Assembly: GCA_027943335.1 (NCBI GenBank)
Contig: BSBK01001294.1
Location: 310,001 to 374,000, forward strand
Direction: 5' to 3'
Source: Chamaecyparis obtusa
Taxonomy: Eukaryota > Streptophyta > Pinopsida > Cupressales > Cupressaceae
Length of the DNA stretch: 64,000 nt
Position 1 is the stretch's first letter, and every line of letters starts with the position of its first letter. The position numbers and the translations under genes are program-made. Below, in pieces: positions 1 through 11,768 of the stretch. Under the pieces are notes generated by a model. It ran no database searches. It was not told the origin of the DNA and saw nothing but the letters and a program-made list of their open reading frames with translations.

Positions 1-2
1 TA

Positions 3-536
3 GTTGGCACCCAAGCTATCAAAGCCTCAGAGGCAAAAGCAACAGAGTCAAACAAGAAGTCATCTGACTATAAAACTTGGGCTACAGATCCTAAATGCAA
101 GTTTACTCCTCTTGGAGAGTCCTTGGAATCCACCATGAAAACTATGTTGTCCAACAACATCATCACCTTGCCTAAGATAAAAGTTTTTGATCCTGAACCT
201 AAACCAAAATGGTGGAGAGAGAATGACATCTATGACTTCCATCGCATTAAGGGTCATAAAACCAATAACTGCAAATGCTTGAAACACATCATACAAGACA
301 AAATTGATAATGGAGAAATCGTAATTGACAATCATAAAAGCAATAATGATCATACAACATTCACAGAACCATTTTCGAAGCACGGTCAAGGAGATTCATC
401 TTCTCAACCTAATGTGGGTGCTAAAGTCAATTACACCTACTCTGGAAATAATGTTGTCATAAATATGGTTGAACCATGCCTATCTGAGCATTGCAATGTC
501 ATTACAATTGTAAGAAAAGATAAAGATAATCAATAA
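3..536 (+). pseudogene. gag: Element A gag, C-terminal part
   Basis: The frame is open from the window edge to a TAA at 534-536. The stretch 'FTPLGESLESTM' followed by 'LPKIKVFDPEPKPKWW' is the usual linker before the gag zinc knuckle in these plant gypsy elements. The knuckle itself is degenerate: the pattern 'YDFHRIKGHKTNNC' keeps the His and the last Cys but has Tyr at the expected first Cys. Known role: Gag packages element RNA in virus-like particles. The N-terminal capsid part lies outside the window. Translation continues in other frames toward the protease, so 536 is probably a decay stop and not the original gag end. Confidence 0.75.
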
Positions 537-779
537 GCAAATGCAGTTACTTGATCACAAGCTCAGGCGCATCTACAAGGACATAATTTAGATTCATCGA
601 ATGTCCCTAAGGTGCCTTTTAATCTTTCATCTACTTCTAAATAGAAGGCTAACTCTAAATCATCAAATCCTAAAGACACGAGGCCAAAATCATATAGTAT
701 TGTCCAACAACTCCATCATACAAATAAAAAAATCTCCATGTTTGAGTTGCTTCGGATATCTCCAGCTCATAGAGCCATT

Positions 780-1436
780 CTAGACAAAGCTCTGCTCAGA
801 TCCAATGTTCTTGAAAACCTTGATTTAGACAGATTCTAGAATATGGTTGGTCATCTGACATCTCCACAATATATATTATTTTCAGAGGAAGATGATAACT
901 CCTTGAGTCATCCACATAACCAGCCCTTGCACATTGAAGTCTTGATCCAACACCATCATGTCAAACATGTGTTGATAGATGGAGGCACTGGTCTCAACAT
1001 TTGTTCTTACATCTTGATGACATAGTTGGGATTATCTGAAGCTACCATTGATCCTAAGAATAAGATAACTATCAAGGCATATGATGAACAAGAAAGATCT
1101 TCCAAAGGAACAATTGTCTTACCTATTAGAATAGGTCCAGTTATCAGAGACATCACATGTCAAGTTCTTGATTTACCTTTGGCTTATAACATCCTTCTAG
1201 GGAGATCGTAGATACATGAAATGAGAGCTATTCCTTCCACATACCATCAATGTGTGAAATTTCCTTATGAAGGAGTAGAGGTGATGACTCTGGCTGATCT
1301 ATCTACCACTTGCAATGTATTGAAAGAAAGTGCTGATAAACTTGTTCCTAATAATAGAGAATCTTCCACTAAGCAACTAGATATTGCTTCAACGTCCAAG
1401 ATAGAAGAAATTTCTAAAGAAGTCAAAATTAAATAA
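780..1436 (+). pseudogene. Element A aspartic protease
   Basis: Two consecutive open stretches (843-1025, 1026-1211) encode a retroviral-type protease, followed by a tail to 1436. The active-site loop reads 'VLIDGGTGLNICS', the D-x-G pattern found in this family. The second conserved block 'YNILLGRS' is the usual Ile-Leu-Gly-Arg motif near the end of the domain. Stops separate the pieces: TAG at 1023 sits where CAG (Gln) is expected, and TAG at 1209 where TGG (Trp) is expected. The protease would have cut the element polyprotein. It cannot be made as one chain here. Confidence 0.75.
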
Positions 1437-1559
1437 AATGGTATGGGAGAATACACAATGGAACCAATTTTATCCCTCACATCTCTCTCGTTGTCCCCAA
1501 AATCTTATGGATAACCTTCTGACAAAGTGAAACCTATAGCTAAAGAATCCTAGGTCATA

Positions 1560-2940
1560 TTCAATGGAAGCTTTGTCACAGAACAAGTATTTAAACAAGA
1601 GTTTGAGGAAGAAGAAGCCATGCTTGCATGGTTATACAAGGATGAGTCTCAATCCCAATCAGTCCATAAATGTGACTCCACTTTAAGAAAAATTCCTCAG
1701 AAGTCATATGGACCAGGGGATGAATTGATCACAAAAATGGGATATACTGGAAAAGGGTCTCTAGGACTACAAGGTAAAGGTCTTCTATCACCTCTTGACC
1801 ATCATGGCCAAAAAAAAAAGAATACAATAGGTTTAGGATATCAGAAGAAGTCTTTCTATCTTAGCAAAAAATCTCCACATGTCTTAGAACAGATTGAACC
1901 GTCAGCAGAAATTCAACCAAAGGAAGAAACACCACAATCTAACAATGATGATTTAGACACTAGTGATGAGCTCATTCCTTATGAGCATTTTCCCAAAGAA
2001 ATACTAGAACTCCTCAAAGCTGAAGAGAAAACTAAGGAGAACATCAATGTAGTAGATACACAAGAACCTACTATGGAACAAAAGACAGTCGCACCACAAG
2101 AACTAGCTGATCTTGAGGAAAACCAAACAGACAAGGAGGAAGGTGGTAGCTATTCTGAGATAGATTCTCATGAGTATGAATTCAAAATAGAATTTGAGGG
2201 TAACCCTTCTTGGGGTATTCATCCCGACTTTACACATGTTCTCAGATTTCCTAGAGGCATAGATGAGGAATCAAATGACTATGAATGGGGAGCCATTCCA
2301 AAGGAACATGAGGTTATCACAGAAAAACAAGTTGATGTTATTCACCAATATGCACCTAAACCCAACGTGAGTCTAGAGAGAAATGATGAACTTAATGAGT
2401 CTGATCCACCTATGGCTAAAATGGATTCCCACAATGACGTTGAGCCTATTCATGAATTGAACGTTTTGAGTTGTAATATCACCTTCAAACTTGAGAGTTG
2501 GGTTAGGACCAATGATGACAGATCCATATCCATAAACACTATTTCCCAATCTTTCACTGCTTTGACTATCCAACATCCTGAACTTCTTAACCAAACCTCC
2601 ACAAATCCGAGCCAAGGTATCTATACTTTTCCAAATGAATATGCCCTTTCTTTCTACCTCAATGCAGTTGAGCCTATGATGACTTCCATCAATGAACCGA
2701 GTGTGACCATGACATAGTCAGACATCAAGTATCTTAGTCAAAAGAATAAGAGTAAAAATAAAAAGAAAAGGAGTTATGAGGGTGAAAACCACTTTGTGGC
2801 AATCTCAGAACCTACAAAAGTAAAAATAAAAAATGACGTATCCAAAGGTGAAAACTTCTCTGAGGCACCTAAGGATGAGATATTTGATATCCTTCTGAGT
2901 CATTTATAGGACAAATCTCCAGTACTAATTGAGTCCACTC
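1560..2940 (+). pseudogene. Element A linker with G-patch domain
   Basis: This is the best-preserved open frame of element A (Met at 1620, stop at 2717). Early residues contain a G-patch: 'ITKMGYTGKGSLGLQGKG' followed by a 'GLGYQ' end, with glycine spacing typical of the domain, at about 1700-1850. G-patch domains bind nucleic acid or stimulate helicases. They also occur in some retroviral and plant retroelement polyproteins between protease and RT. The remaining ~280 residues are acidic, rich in Glu and Asp, without a recognisable fold, and lead into the RT frame. The frame ends at a TAG at 2715, and a short disrupted stretch precedes RT. Confidence 0.7.
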
Positions 2941-4410
2941 AATCTATCAACTTGGGAAAAACAAAAGAACCACATTTGATCCATGTAGCACAATCCTTAT
3001 CAGAAGAAGAAAAGAAAAAATTTACCACATTCCTAACAGAAAAGAAGATCAACTTTGCATGGAAATATTTAGATATGCTAGGGTTGGATCCTGATCTTAT
3101 AATGCACCATTTATCTATAGCTCTAAGGGTCAAACCTGTTAAGCAAAAATTGAGAAAGATGCATCCACATGTTGCACTCTTGGTCAAAGCTGAATTAGAG
3201 AAACTACTAAAATCCGGATTCATCCGTGTTATGGATTATGCTAAATGGATCTCAAATAGTGTACCTATATCAAAACCAGACAAATTTATAAGAGTATGCA
3301 CATATTTTAGAGATGTAAACGAAGCATTCCCTAAGAATGATTTTCCACTACCTAACATTGATATGATAGTGGACATGACTATGGGCTTCGAGATGTATTC
3401 TTTAATGGATGGTTTTTCTGGATACAACCAAATAAAAATTACTCCAGAAGATCAAGAGAAAACTACTTTCACATGTGCGTGGGGTACCTTCTATTGGAAT
3501 GTCATGCCATTTGGGATTAAGAATGTTGGTGCTACATATCAAAGAGCTATGACATCTATCTTTCATGACATGATGCATCAAACTATGGAGGATTATGTTG
3601 ATGATACTTTGGAAAACTCTATGATAAGATCTGAACATCTGAATGATTTGAGAAAAATACTAGATCGAATGGAGAAGTTTAGTCTCATACTGAACCCTAA
3701 GTAGTGTGCTTTTGGTGTCACTTCTGGAAATCTCTTAGGTTACATTGTTTCAAAGAAAGGAATTGAAGTAGATCTGGAAAAGGTTAAAGCTATCATGGAG
3801 ATGCAACCTCCCAAGAATATCAGTCAAATGAGAACATTACAAGGGAGAGTACAATCTATCAGATGCTTCATATCTTAGCTAGCTGACATATCACAACCTT
3901 TCATGTAAATATTACATAAATGTGTGAATTTTGCATGGAACAAGGAATGTAAAAAGAATTTTAATCATATCAAGAAATATCTATCAAATCCTCCTATTTT
4001 GATGCCTCCTATACAAGGGAAGCCATTGATCTTATATGTCTCCACCATAGATACATCATTGGGGGTATTACTAGCACAACATGATGAGAACAAGAAGGAA
4101 AGAGCTATATACTATATCAGTAGAACATTGGTAGCATATGAGAAGAACTATTCAATGATTGAGAAAGCTTGTCTAGCTGTGATCTTTGCATCAAAGAAAC
4201 TGAGACACTACATGTTAGCTCATACCACACATTTGGTAGCTAAGATTGATCCACTAAAGTACCTACTAAGCAAAGCTGCCCTCACAGGTAGACTAGGTAA
4301 ATGGGTGATGTTATTAAGTGAATTTGACATTGAATATGTTGAAAGAAAAGATATCAAGGGACAAGTTATTGTTGATCAACTGGCTGGCACACCTTTGTTT
4401 GATGATACAC
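2940..4410 (+). pseudogene. pol: Element A reverse transcriptase and degenerate RNase H
   Basis: Reverse transcriptase is clear at 2952-3704: palm motifs 'FIRVCTYFRDVNEAFPKND', 'SLMDGFSGYNQIK', 'MPFGIKNVGATYQRAM' and the catalytic 'YVDD' box at about 3594. A TAG at 3703 interrupts the 'LNPK-CAFG' motif. The connection and first RNase H follow (to about 4410), including 'RTLVAYEKNYSMIEKACLAV' and 'LGKWVMLLSEFDIEYV'. This RNase H is degenerate: the usual 'TDAS' with the first catalytic Asp is replaced by 'VSTI'. Such loss is expected where a second RNase H is present. Stops at 3878 and 3907 again sit where Gln is expected. Confidence 0.88.
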
Positions 4411-4439
4411 CAATGCAAATAGAATTCCCAGATTCCTCT

Positions 4440-4850
4440 ATCACGAATCTTTCTTCTAGAGCATGGAAGCTATTCTTTGATGGCTCCTATACAAAGAATG
4501 GATTTGGAGCAGGAATATTGTTCATCACACCTCAAGGATACTCAATCCCTAAAGCATTTAGAATCAAGTTTCCTTGCACAAACAATATTTCTGAATATGA
4601 AGCTCTTCTTAACGGCATGAAAATAGAAATTTAGTGGAGAGTGACAGAACTACACATTCATGGAGACTCACAACTTGTAATACACCAAGTCAATGATGTG
4701 TATCAAATGAAAGATGGAAAGCTGATCCCATACAAGAGAATGGTAGATGATCTAAAGAAATATTTCATATCTATCACCTTTGAAAAAATTCCTAGAATAG
4801 AGAATAAAGTTGTTGATTCTATGGCAATGCTATCTACTTTATTACAGTAA
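4440..4850 (+). pseudogene. Element A second (archaeal-like) RNase H
   Basis: A second RNase H follows the degenerate one. All four catalytic acidic positions can be seen: 'LFFDGSY' (first Asp), 'SEYEALL' (Glu), 'HGDSQLV' (second Asp) and 'NKVVDSMAML' (last Asp). The chain breaks only at a TAG at 4632. In the Tat group an acquired archaeal-type RNase H takes over removal of RNA from the RNA-DNA hybrid, which agrees with the intact residues here and the degenerate first domain. About 250 bases of linker with further stops separate it from integrase. Confidence 0.8.
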
Positions 4851-5099
4851 CTCGAACATGAGCTACGCTACGATTTCCTGGTGGAAGCACTATCTTATCC
4901 TGCATATGATTCCCTTGAAACCCGCATGATTTGCACTATTGTTGGTCATGATTCATCCCGATACAAAAACATTTTCTCCTATCTCCAAGACCAACTCATT
5001 CTTGATACCTTCACCTACCATGAGAAATGATACCTTATTCGAAATGCATCCCAATATGTCATCATTGGTAACGATCTGTACAAATGAGGTCTAGATGGT

Positions 5100-6214
5100 A
5101 CACTCCTTAGATGTTTAGAATGGGAAGAGTCTCAACGTGCATTAGAGGAAGTCCATGAAGGTATATGTGGATCAAATTCCAACGGTTTAACATTATCTCA
5201 AAAACTTATTAGGGCTAGGTACTATTGGCCTGAAATGGAAAAAGAAGCTATCAAGTTTGGTAAGAATTGTCAAAAGTGCCAAGTACATGGAAACTTAATT
5301 CATGCACCATGGAGAGCTCTAATTCCCTTTACTACACAATGGCCTTTTCACCAATGGGCATTTGATCTTATAGGAGCCATACATCCTCATTCTTCTAATG
5401 GGCATACCCATATTATTACAGCTACAGACTATTTCACAAAATGGGTAGAAGCAGTCCCTTTGACTCAAGCAACTAGAAAACAAATATCAATATTCATCTT
5501 GAACTACATCATATGTCGGTATGGTATTCCACATTCTATAGTCACAAATAATGGTGGTTAATTCAAGAATATAGACTTAGATGATTTATGTGCTAAATTC
5601 AAGATTACACAACATTGGTCATCAATCTACTATCCTCAAGGGAATGAACAAGCAGAGGCTTCAAACAAGAATCTATTAAAAATCTTGCATTGCACAGTTA
5701 ATAAAATAGGAAGAGACTGGCATCTCATGATCAATCCAGCTCTCTAGGCCTACATAACAAGTATCATAACATCCATTGGGGCTACACCATTCGCTTTAGT
5801 TTATGGGTCTGAAGTGGTACTGCCTATTGAGGTTGAAATCCCATCACTAAGAATCATAATGCATGGTCTAGTAATTGATGATGACTACAGAGTGTCTAGG
5901 TTGCAAGAACTTGAACTACTAGATGAGCGCAGACAATCAGTGTATGATCATCTCAGAGTATATCAGAATAGAATGTCTAGAGCTTACAACAAGAAAGTCA
6001 GACACAGAGAATTTCAAGTTGGTGATCTAGTCTTAAGAGAGAATCCTAAAAATCAATCACATAGAGAATGAAAGGGGAAGTTTGAACCCAACTGGCTGGG
6101 TCCCTTTGTTATCACTACTACTTTTGGCTCTGGTGCCTATCAACTCTCAACGACTGAAGGAGAATAGCTCTGAGAACCAATCAACATTCTCCATCTGAAG
6201 AAATTCTACACCTA
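5100..6214 (+). pseudogene. Element A integrase
   Basis: The zinc-binding N-terminus ends in 'CQKCQVHGNLIHAP' after 'RYYWPEMEKEAIKF'. The second His of the HHCC set appears replaced by Asn ('GSNSNG'). The catalytic core has 'WAFDLIGAIHPHSS' (first Asp), 'IVTNNGG' (second Asp changed to Asn) and 'YYPQGNEQAEASNK' (Glu present). The second catalytic Asp is lost, so this copy could not integrate even if translated. A C-terminal 'FQVGDLVLRENPKNQ' module and 'EPINILHLKKFYT' end at about 6214. Four or more stops (5560, 5747, 6069, 6166) interrupt it; several replace Gln, Trp or Arg codons. Confidence 0.85.
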
Positions 6215-6228
6215 AGGTATTCAACATT

Positions 6229-6460
6229 CAAAAATGTCCTGAAAAAATTATAAAAATCTAAAAAAGTCCTAAAAAAATGATCATCCTGGTGAAAAACTAG
6301 CAAATAGGCACCTTGATGTATCACAAAAAATAAAAAAAAATAAAAATACAAAAAAAAGAGAAAAAGAAAAAGTGCCTTGGTGAAAACTTGGAAACAGGCA
6401 CCTTGGTAGCAAAAATAGAATCTCTTCCAAGATGGTGAAAACCTGGCAAACGAGCACCAC
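6229..6460 (+). repeat. Element A post-integrase repeats
   Basis: Just after integrase there is an A-rich stretch with repeated 'gtcctaaaaaa/gtcctgaaaaaa' (6235-6285). Three diverged copies follow of a motif that reads, on this strand, 'ggtgaaaac..gg..aaa..gGCACC', at 6287-6314, 6378-6405 and 6433-6459. The same motif occurs in reverse orientation after the integrases of elements C and D. This marks the three as one family. Confidence 0.75.
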
Positions 6461-8230
6461 TTGTTTCAAAATGCTCCATCTATCAGCACAATCTTGGTCT
6501 CTCCCAGCTTTCAGTCTTGCTTTAGTTTGTACATACCTCCTAGTTTGTTTCCCCATTCCTATTTTCAATAAAGTCAGTCTGTGCACCAATTGGCTCAAAC
6601 ATCTATATCCTATCAATGTTCAAACTTGGGGGCAATCAAAGTCATATCCTACAGTCCTCAGTATCTCAGATGTGTCATATCTAGTTAGGGTGCTTTGAAG
6701 CTACATCCGAGTTAGTTAGTCTGTCTCCTTTCCAGAAATGATTTTGCATCTACAACAAACAAACAAACATCAACATGAATGAAAATAATCTATGCTGCGC
6801 GTTTTAATCTTCTTTGTATGCTTACTAATTCACATTGAGATTTTTGCATATTGTGTCCTTTCAAGCTCTTTGATGATGTCCTTTACAAGATTTAGAGAGT
6901 GATGACTGGGGGCATAATATTTTATTTGTTTTTTTCTTTGAGTGAAAATCTAATAACTTTGGAAATTCTAGATTGAAATGGTGTCCGTCTATAAGAGCCT
7001 CCATTTTGTGTTGGATGGCCATGAGTACTTGTTATCACTAAGGATTGCACCCAATTTTGCTAAGTGTTAAAACCCAGAAATCTTGTGAAACATGGGACTA
7101 TTCTCAGGCTTTGGGTAACCTATCTAAGAATAGACCTCTGGATTAAGGGCCGAATTCCCTTTGGATCACTTGAAAAACTTACTAACTTTTAGGAGGAAAG
7201 GGAGAGAGTGCATAAAAACAACTGCAACTGAATGAAAACAAAGGTGATCCACCAAATTCAAAAGAGATCTACAACTGAAAATAAGTTTACTTCAAAATCA
7301 AGACCAACTTGAATCACAACTTGATTACACCTCCTTAAACTCTTAACGAAACCAGGTGCTTAAAATATAGAAAAGGAAGAAAACTCCACAACTCTGATAT
7401 TCTCAATTACACACAAGTTACACTACTGACTTAAAACAAATTCCTGAGAACTGACTTGAATCAACACATGGACTATGGACACAAAGACATCACAGTAGTC
7501 CTGCATGTGATTCAAAAGAAAATATGGAATTGTAGGGGAACAAGAAGGATCAATTTTATTGCTAAAAAGAAACTAAGTACAATTGTGTCTCTCAGAGCTA
7601 CAACACTCATATCAGAGAGAAGAGAATGAAGAGCTAATCTCAATCACCAAAAGTGAGAGGTATATAACTAAGGCCTAGGAAGCTGCATTCAAATTCCACT
7701 ACCTCCTAAGAATAGAAAAAGTCAATAATGGACCCATGATGCTGCATCATAATTCGAATACCAGATTCCTGAGTTTCTAGGGGGCGAGGAAAGTGGGGAC
7801 CTAAAATAGAAGGTCAAAGGAGACCACTCTATCCACTAAGTCATGCACCAAAAGATTCTGACAATGGTTCATAAAACACCACTGTCAGAATTTACAATAG
7901 AATGTGCAATGACTGCTACATTTTAAAACTGACCCCTATGACACAAAATGGATTTAATTTATATTCTAAAATGGTCTCGACCCAAAATAGGGAAACACAT
8001 TTTAAAATAGTTACAATTAAATAATAAATCCATTTATGCCTAAATAACATATGGATTTAAGATATATTTCAAACTATTCTCAACCCAAGAAATGGGGAAA
8101 ACATTCAAAAACCGTACATTTAAAATCCATATAATATAAAGACATTACAATAAATCTCAACCCTAGAATGAAGGGGATAGATAGATAAACATCATTTTAA
8201 TAAAAAAACCTCCTTTTCAAAATGAGAGGA
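6461..8230. other. Non-coding stretch after element A
   Basis: No reading frame of interest on either strand. Two G-runs of the sort found before 3' LTRs occur ('cttgggggc' near 6626 and 'actgggggcat' near 6906), but no matching LTR start could be fixed. The part from 7,900 to 8,230 is A/T-rich, with repeated words such as 'caacccaagaaatggggaaa' and 'cgacccaaaatagggaaa', suggesting a diverged short duplication of about 120 bases (7976-8107). It is probably 3' UTR or LTR remnant of element A, but that is inference. Confidence 0.4.
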
Positions 8231-11200
8231 AGTGATATCGACAGATACTTCAATCTCTGGCATTTGGCAAGTTTCCATCTTTGGCGGGCAGTCTCTACAC
8301 TCGGTTTTAGAAACATCCAATCATTTCCTCCTTTTGTGCACTGATCAAGGTAAGAATTGTATTTGGCATCTAACTTTTCATTTGATTTGAACTTTTGAAG
8401 GTACTAGAATCATTGTGTGTGTGAATCTCTGCATCATTTCCGAATTTGAGGTCATAGCATCATTGTATTTTATTTATTTCACAGCAATGTGTTTATCTCT
8501 ATATTTTGATGGCACAACATGATCATCATTACTAGCTTGATGTGTAATCATTTGAGTGACATGAATTCATTATCTTATTAGGGTACTATGTATTTACATT
8601 TTTTCTGGCATATGTTCATTTGCAATTGACGCCTTCGGCCTCTCCATGATTTCTAACCCTGTGGTTTCATTAAAAAGAATTTTAATATGAAGGCCCAATG
8701 ATCTTCAGTTAGGGCACCTTGTTCTGGAATATATGTTGTCTCTTCATTTATATTGGGGTTGAGAGCCATGAATTTGTATTGCCATTGCATATTTCCCTGT
8801 GTTTGATGCTTTACATTCATTATCCTTTCTCTGCACTTGGTTTTACTGCTATTTCTGTATCAAGGGCACATTGCATATGTTCTGAATCACTTGGGCTTGC
8901 AAGCTAGGGAACCATCATTAACTGGCTTGCAACTATTCTGCATTCTTGTTGGAGGCCGAGAGCATCATTAATACCTTTTCTTTCTTTTTTAATATCATAG
9001 ACACCTGCTTTTATGTATTTGTTGAGCATTATGGATTTGGTCTCCACAAGGGCACAATGTTGTATTACCTCCCCATTTTTTGCATGACCCACAATCATAG
9101 TGGCTCTATGTGTTATTCCCCTTTTGTGTCAGAAAGTGAGGGCATTGTTGTGTTGAATCCACTGAACCCCTACCACTTTTGAACCCATGCCTTCATTTCT
9201 TCATTGCTTTGAATATTGACATCATTGTATGCTTTTATTCCTCTATCTTAGCATCATGCCAGCCCATCGATTATGCACTACTCTGTATGTTGAGGTACTC
9301 TGAGTGAGGGAATCACATGATGATCCTTTGAGCTCACTATTTTTTGCTTAATGCAATGAGCTATGTACTGTCAGCACATGTTGAACGTCCCTACTTACTA
9401 TATGCTACTGGTTATGTACCATACCTCCTTTGTTTTAAGACTTTGCTAAGATATAGTTCATGTTTATGATGAGTCCTTCATTCATTTTTATGTTGGATGC
9501 TTGATTCTTTGTTCAGGCTGAGAGCCCTCCATTGCATCATGGTGCAATCTCATGTCCAATTTCTCACTATTTTAAATACTTTAATGACCTGTGAGCCAAT
9601 GTTGGATGTCAATTTCATTTTTTTGTTACTGTATGCTTTGTACATGGTGCCATTGACTTGCTATTACATGTGCTTGATCATTTGAGGGACTCACTATTGC
9701 TTTGAATGTTTTGGTACCCTCATCTTCATGCTTGTACTCTATTTGGTATGACATTTGCTTTTTTTTGGAGGCCCGCTTGTGATACAACTTGTGAATCTTA
9801 ACATTATGTAACAATCTTAAATGAAACTGATAACCTATGGCTGAGGTCCTAATACACTGCCCGCCGGTTTATGGCCATCTGCTCGAGCATGTATCTTGTA
9901 TTATTTAATGTTCATGGACCTTGGAACAGGGTACCATTTCTCTACTTGATTTTCCCATTGGAGCCCAAGGCTTAGGGGCATGCTGTTGATGGGCACTGTG
10001 ATCTATTCATAGAGCTTACTGTACTTCCTTATTACTATTGAATTTTTCTTGCATCTATTTGATCACTGATGCATGGTTCAATGACTGATTCAATTTAGCC
10101 TGATAGCATTGCTTCTTTTTCTGGCATCCATGCCCATTGCTATATTTACTTGGTTGATTGGGATATCTGGTGGAATCACTATATAAAAATCCTCACCTAT
10201 TTAAGTTCCTTGTTCCACTTTATGACCTTATGTTGGACTCCATTATAATGGCCGCATTCCTTTGAGGATTTGTTGATGAACTTGGTCATTTCTATTCTTC
10301 CTTCAAGTTATATTGCTATTTCTCTTACTTGGATACTGTATGTTCATTTGGAAGATCATGAGCCATTAGATTTTTGGTTGAAACATTGCTTAAAAACCAT
10401 TGTTTCATTAACATCAGGGATGCTATTTCATTTGCTAATGTGCTATAAGAAACCGTGGGCTTGTACTTGCTAGTTTCATAGCCTTTGCGCTTGATTTGAA
10501 ACCTTAATTTTTACATTGATATGGTGCTCATTAGGATGTCATTACTCCTTTATCATTCCTTATGATGGTTTTCCATCCTGTTGTATGCTCTGTTTTGAAT
10601 ATATTTCATACCATAGTAAAGATGATACTATGCAGATTTGAGTATCTATTTCTCTACTTTGATATTGATTTGATGCACCTTGCTAGCTCTCCTTTGCTAG
10701 TGTTTTACCACACTTCATTGATCCTCATTGATGCTGCTTCATTTGGATGTCCTTTTCTTTTGTACGATGTGTGCTCTTGGCCCTTGATGCAATCACTTGA
10801 CAGAAAACTTGAGGTTTTTCTATCATGATCTGCATCAAGGGCCCACGTCATTCATTGGATTTATTGTTGGATTAGCTCCCCCTATATCTGCACATGAAAC
10901 AAACACATCAGTGAAAACATGGTGCCTCTTTTGTTCTTTGGAGCCTTGATACACATGCCCTGAGTACAACCTTTGTCAGAGGTGCATGGCTGTGTATATA
11001 TGCATTTTGTAAATATTGTGATACCAGCCATTGCTTAGATCCATTAGATCTAACCCATATCCCCTCTTCTCTTCTTGCAAGTTCTGGATCGTAGGAGCTC
11101 TCTAGGCAGGACCGGATTTAGACACCACTACCAGGCAATGTCTGGTACCCTAGTATTTAATTGATTTCTTTATCTATATCTATACTCAATCATTCAATTC

Positions 11201-11460
11201 TGGTAATGGCTATGCTCATGGCCTGTGTGAGCTCAGAGAGATGCTTTTCTTTTCTAGTTCTTTCCCTTTTGTACAACATAAATATTACTGATACATGCAT
11301 GTGATCTCTAGATGTAGAATTTTATTTCCTTTCTCTTTCATGCAATCTCCAGAATGAAATGAACACAAACCTAAATAAGATCACCTAATAATATAAACTA
11401 GGGTATTGTAGCATCATCTAGTAATTAGGTCTCCAATCTAAGAATGAGTAAAAATATGAT
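8231..11460. other. ORF-poor region of unknown origin
   Basis: About 3.2 kb with no supportable gene on either strand. The plus strand is T-rich with many recurring short words (gcattg, ttgatgc, catttg), like an old non-coding repeat or a long LTR. At 8351 there is a plausible 5' splice site ('aaggtaagaatt') and at about 8478 a plausible acceptor ('tttatttcacag'), but no coding exon flanks them. A polypurine-like tract on the minus strand (10,878-10,886, 'ccccctata' on plus) may belong to the 3' end of element B. Confidence 0.35.
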
Positions 11461-11466
11461 AACATT

Positions 11467-11486
11467 CTGGCGACCTCTTTGGAGTG
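11467..11486 (+). other. Possible primer-binding-site-like sequence
   Basis: The plus strand reads 'tggcgacctctttggagtgc'. It begins like the TGGCGAC primer sites seen in plant gypsy elements. It sits next to element B's 3' region, but in the opposite orientation, with no coding sequence after it. It could be the end of an LTR of an otherwise deleted element, or chance. Confidence 0.25.
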
Positions 11487-11669
11487 CTTTCCTGCTAAGC
11501 ATCCTGACTAGCTGCCTTAAAGATCCATTGGGTATAGAGACTTATAAGCTTCAAACTGAACCTAGCTCCTTTGGACAACCAATCCTTCCTGTTGACAAAA
11601 CTGCTAACTGCTAGAGATAGCCTCTCTAGCTTATTACTACTCACACCAAACTGAAAAGCAAACTGGAAA

Positions 11670-11718
11670 CAAACTTGTGCTAGGCACTAAAAATAGAACT
11701 TGTGCTAGGCACTTAGGG
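11670..11718. repeat. Short direct duplication
   Basis: The word 'acttgtgctaggcact' occurs twice, 28 bases apart, in the 3' flank of element B integrase. It is a local duplication without obvious function. Confidence 0.6.
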
Positions 11719-11768
11719 AACATAGAAAATTGGCACTTATAACTTACTAATGTACAGGGTAGAAATAG

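Larger units (their letters stand above)
1..6460 (+). mobile_element. Element A: Tat-like Ty3/gypsy retrotransposon, 5'-truncated by window edge
   Basis: On the plus strand the order is gag C-terminus, aspartic protease, a G-patch linker, reverse transcriptase, a degenerate gypsy RNase H, a second complete RNase H, and integrase. The second RNase H after the first is a hallmark of the plant Tat group of gypsy elements. The coding region is broken by about fifteen stops. Several fall at conserved glutamine, arginine or tryptophan codons, so the element is dead. No 5' LTR is inside the window and I could not delimit a 3' LTR; the end given is where the shared 3' repeat motifs stop. Confidence 0.9.

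Noticed and set aside
60..389. Open frame opposite to element A gag
   Set aside because: A shadow of the gag frame; no domain and no codon pattern of its own.
8719..10828. Several frames of 60-90 codons in the ORF-poor region
   Set aside because: Short, hydrophobic by T-richness, unrelated to each other and without any motif.
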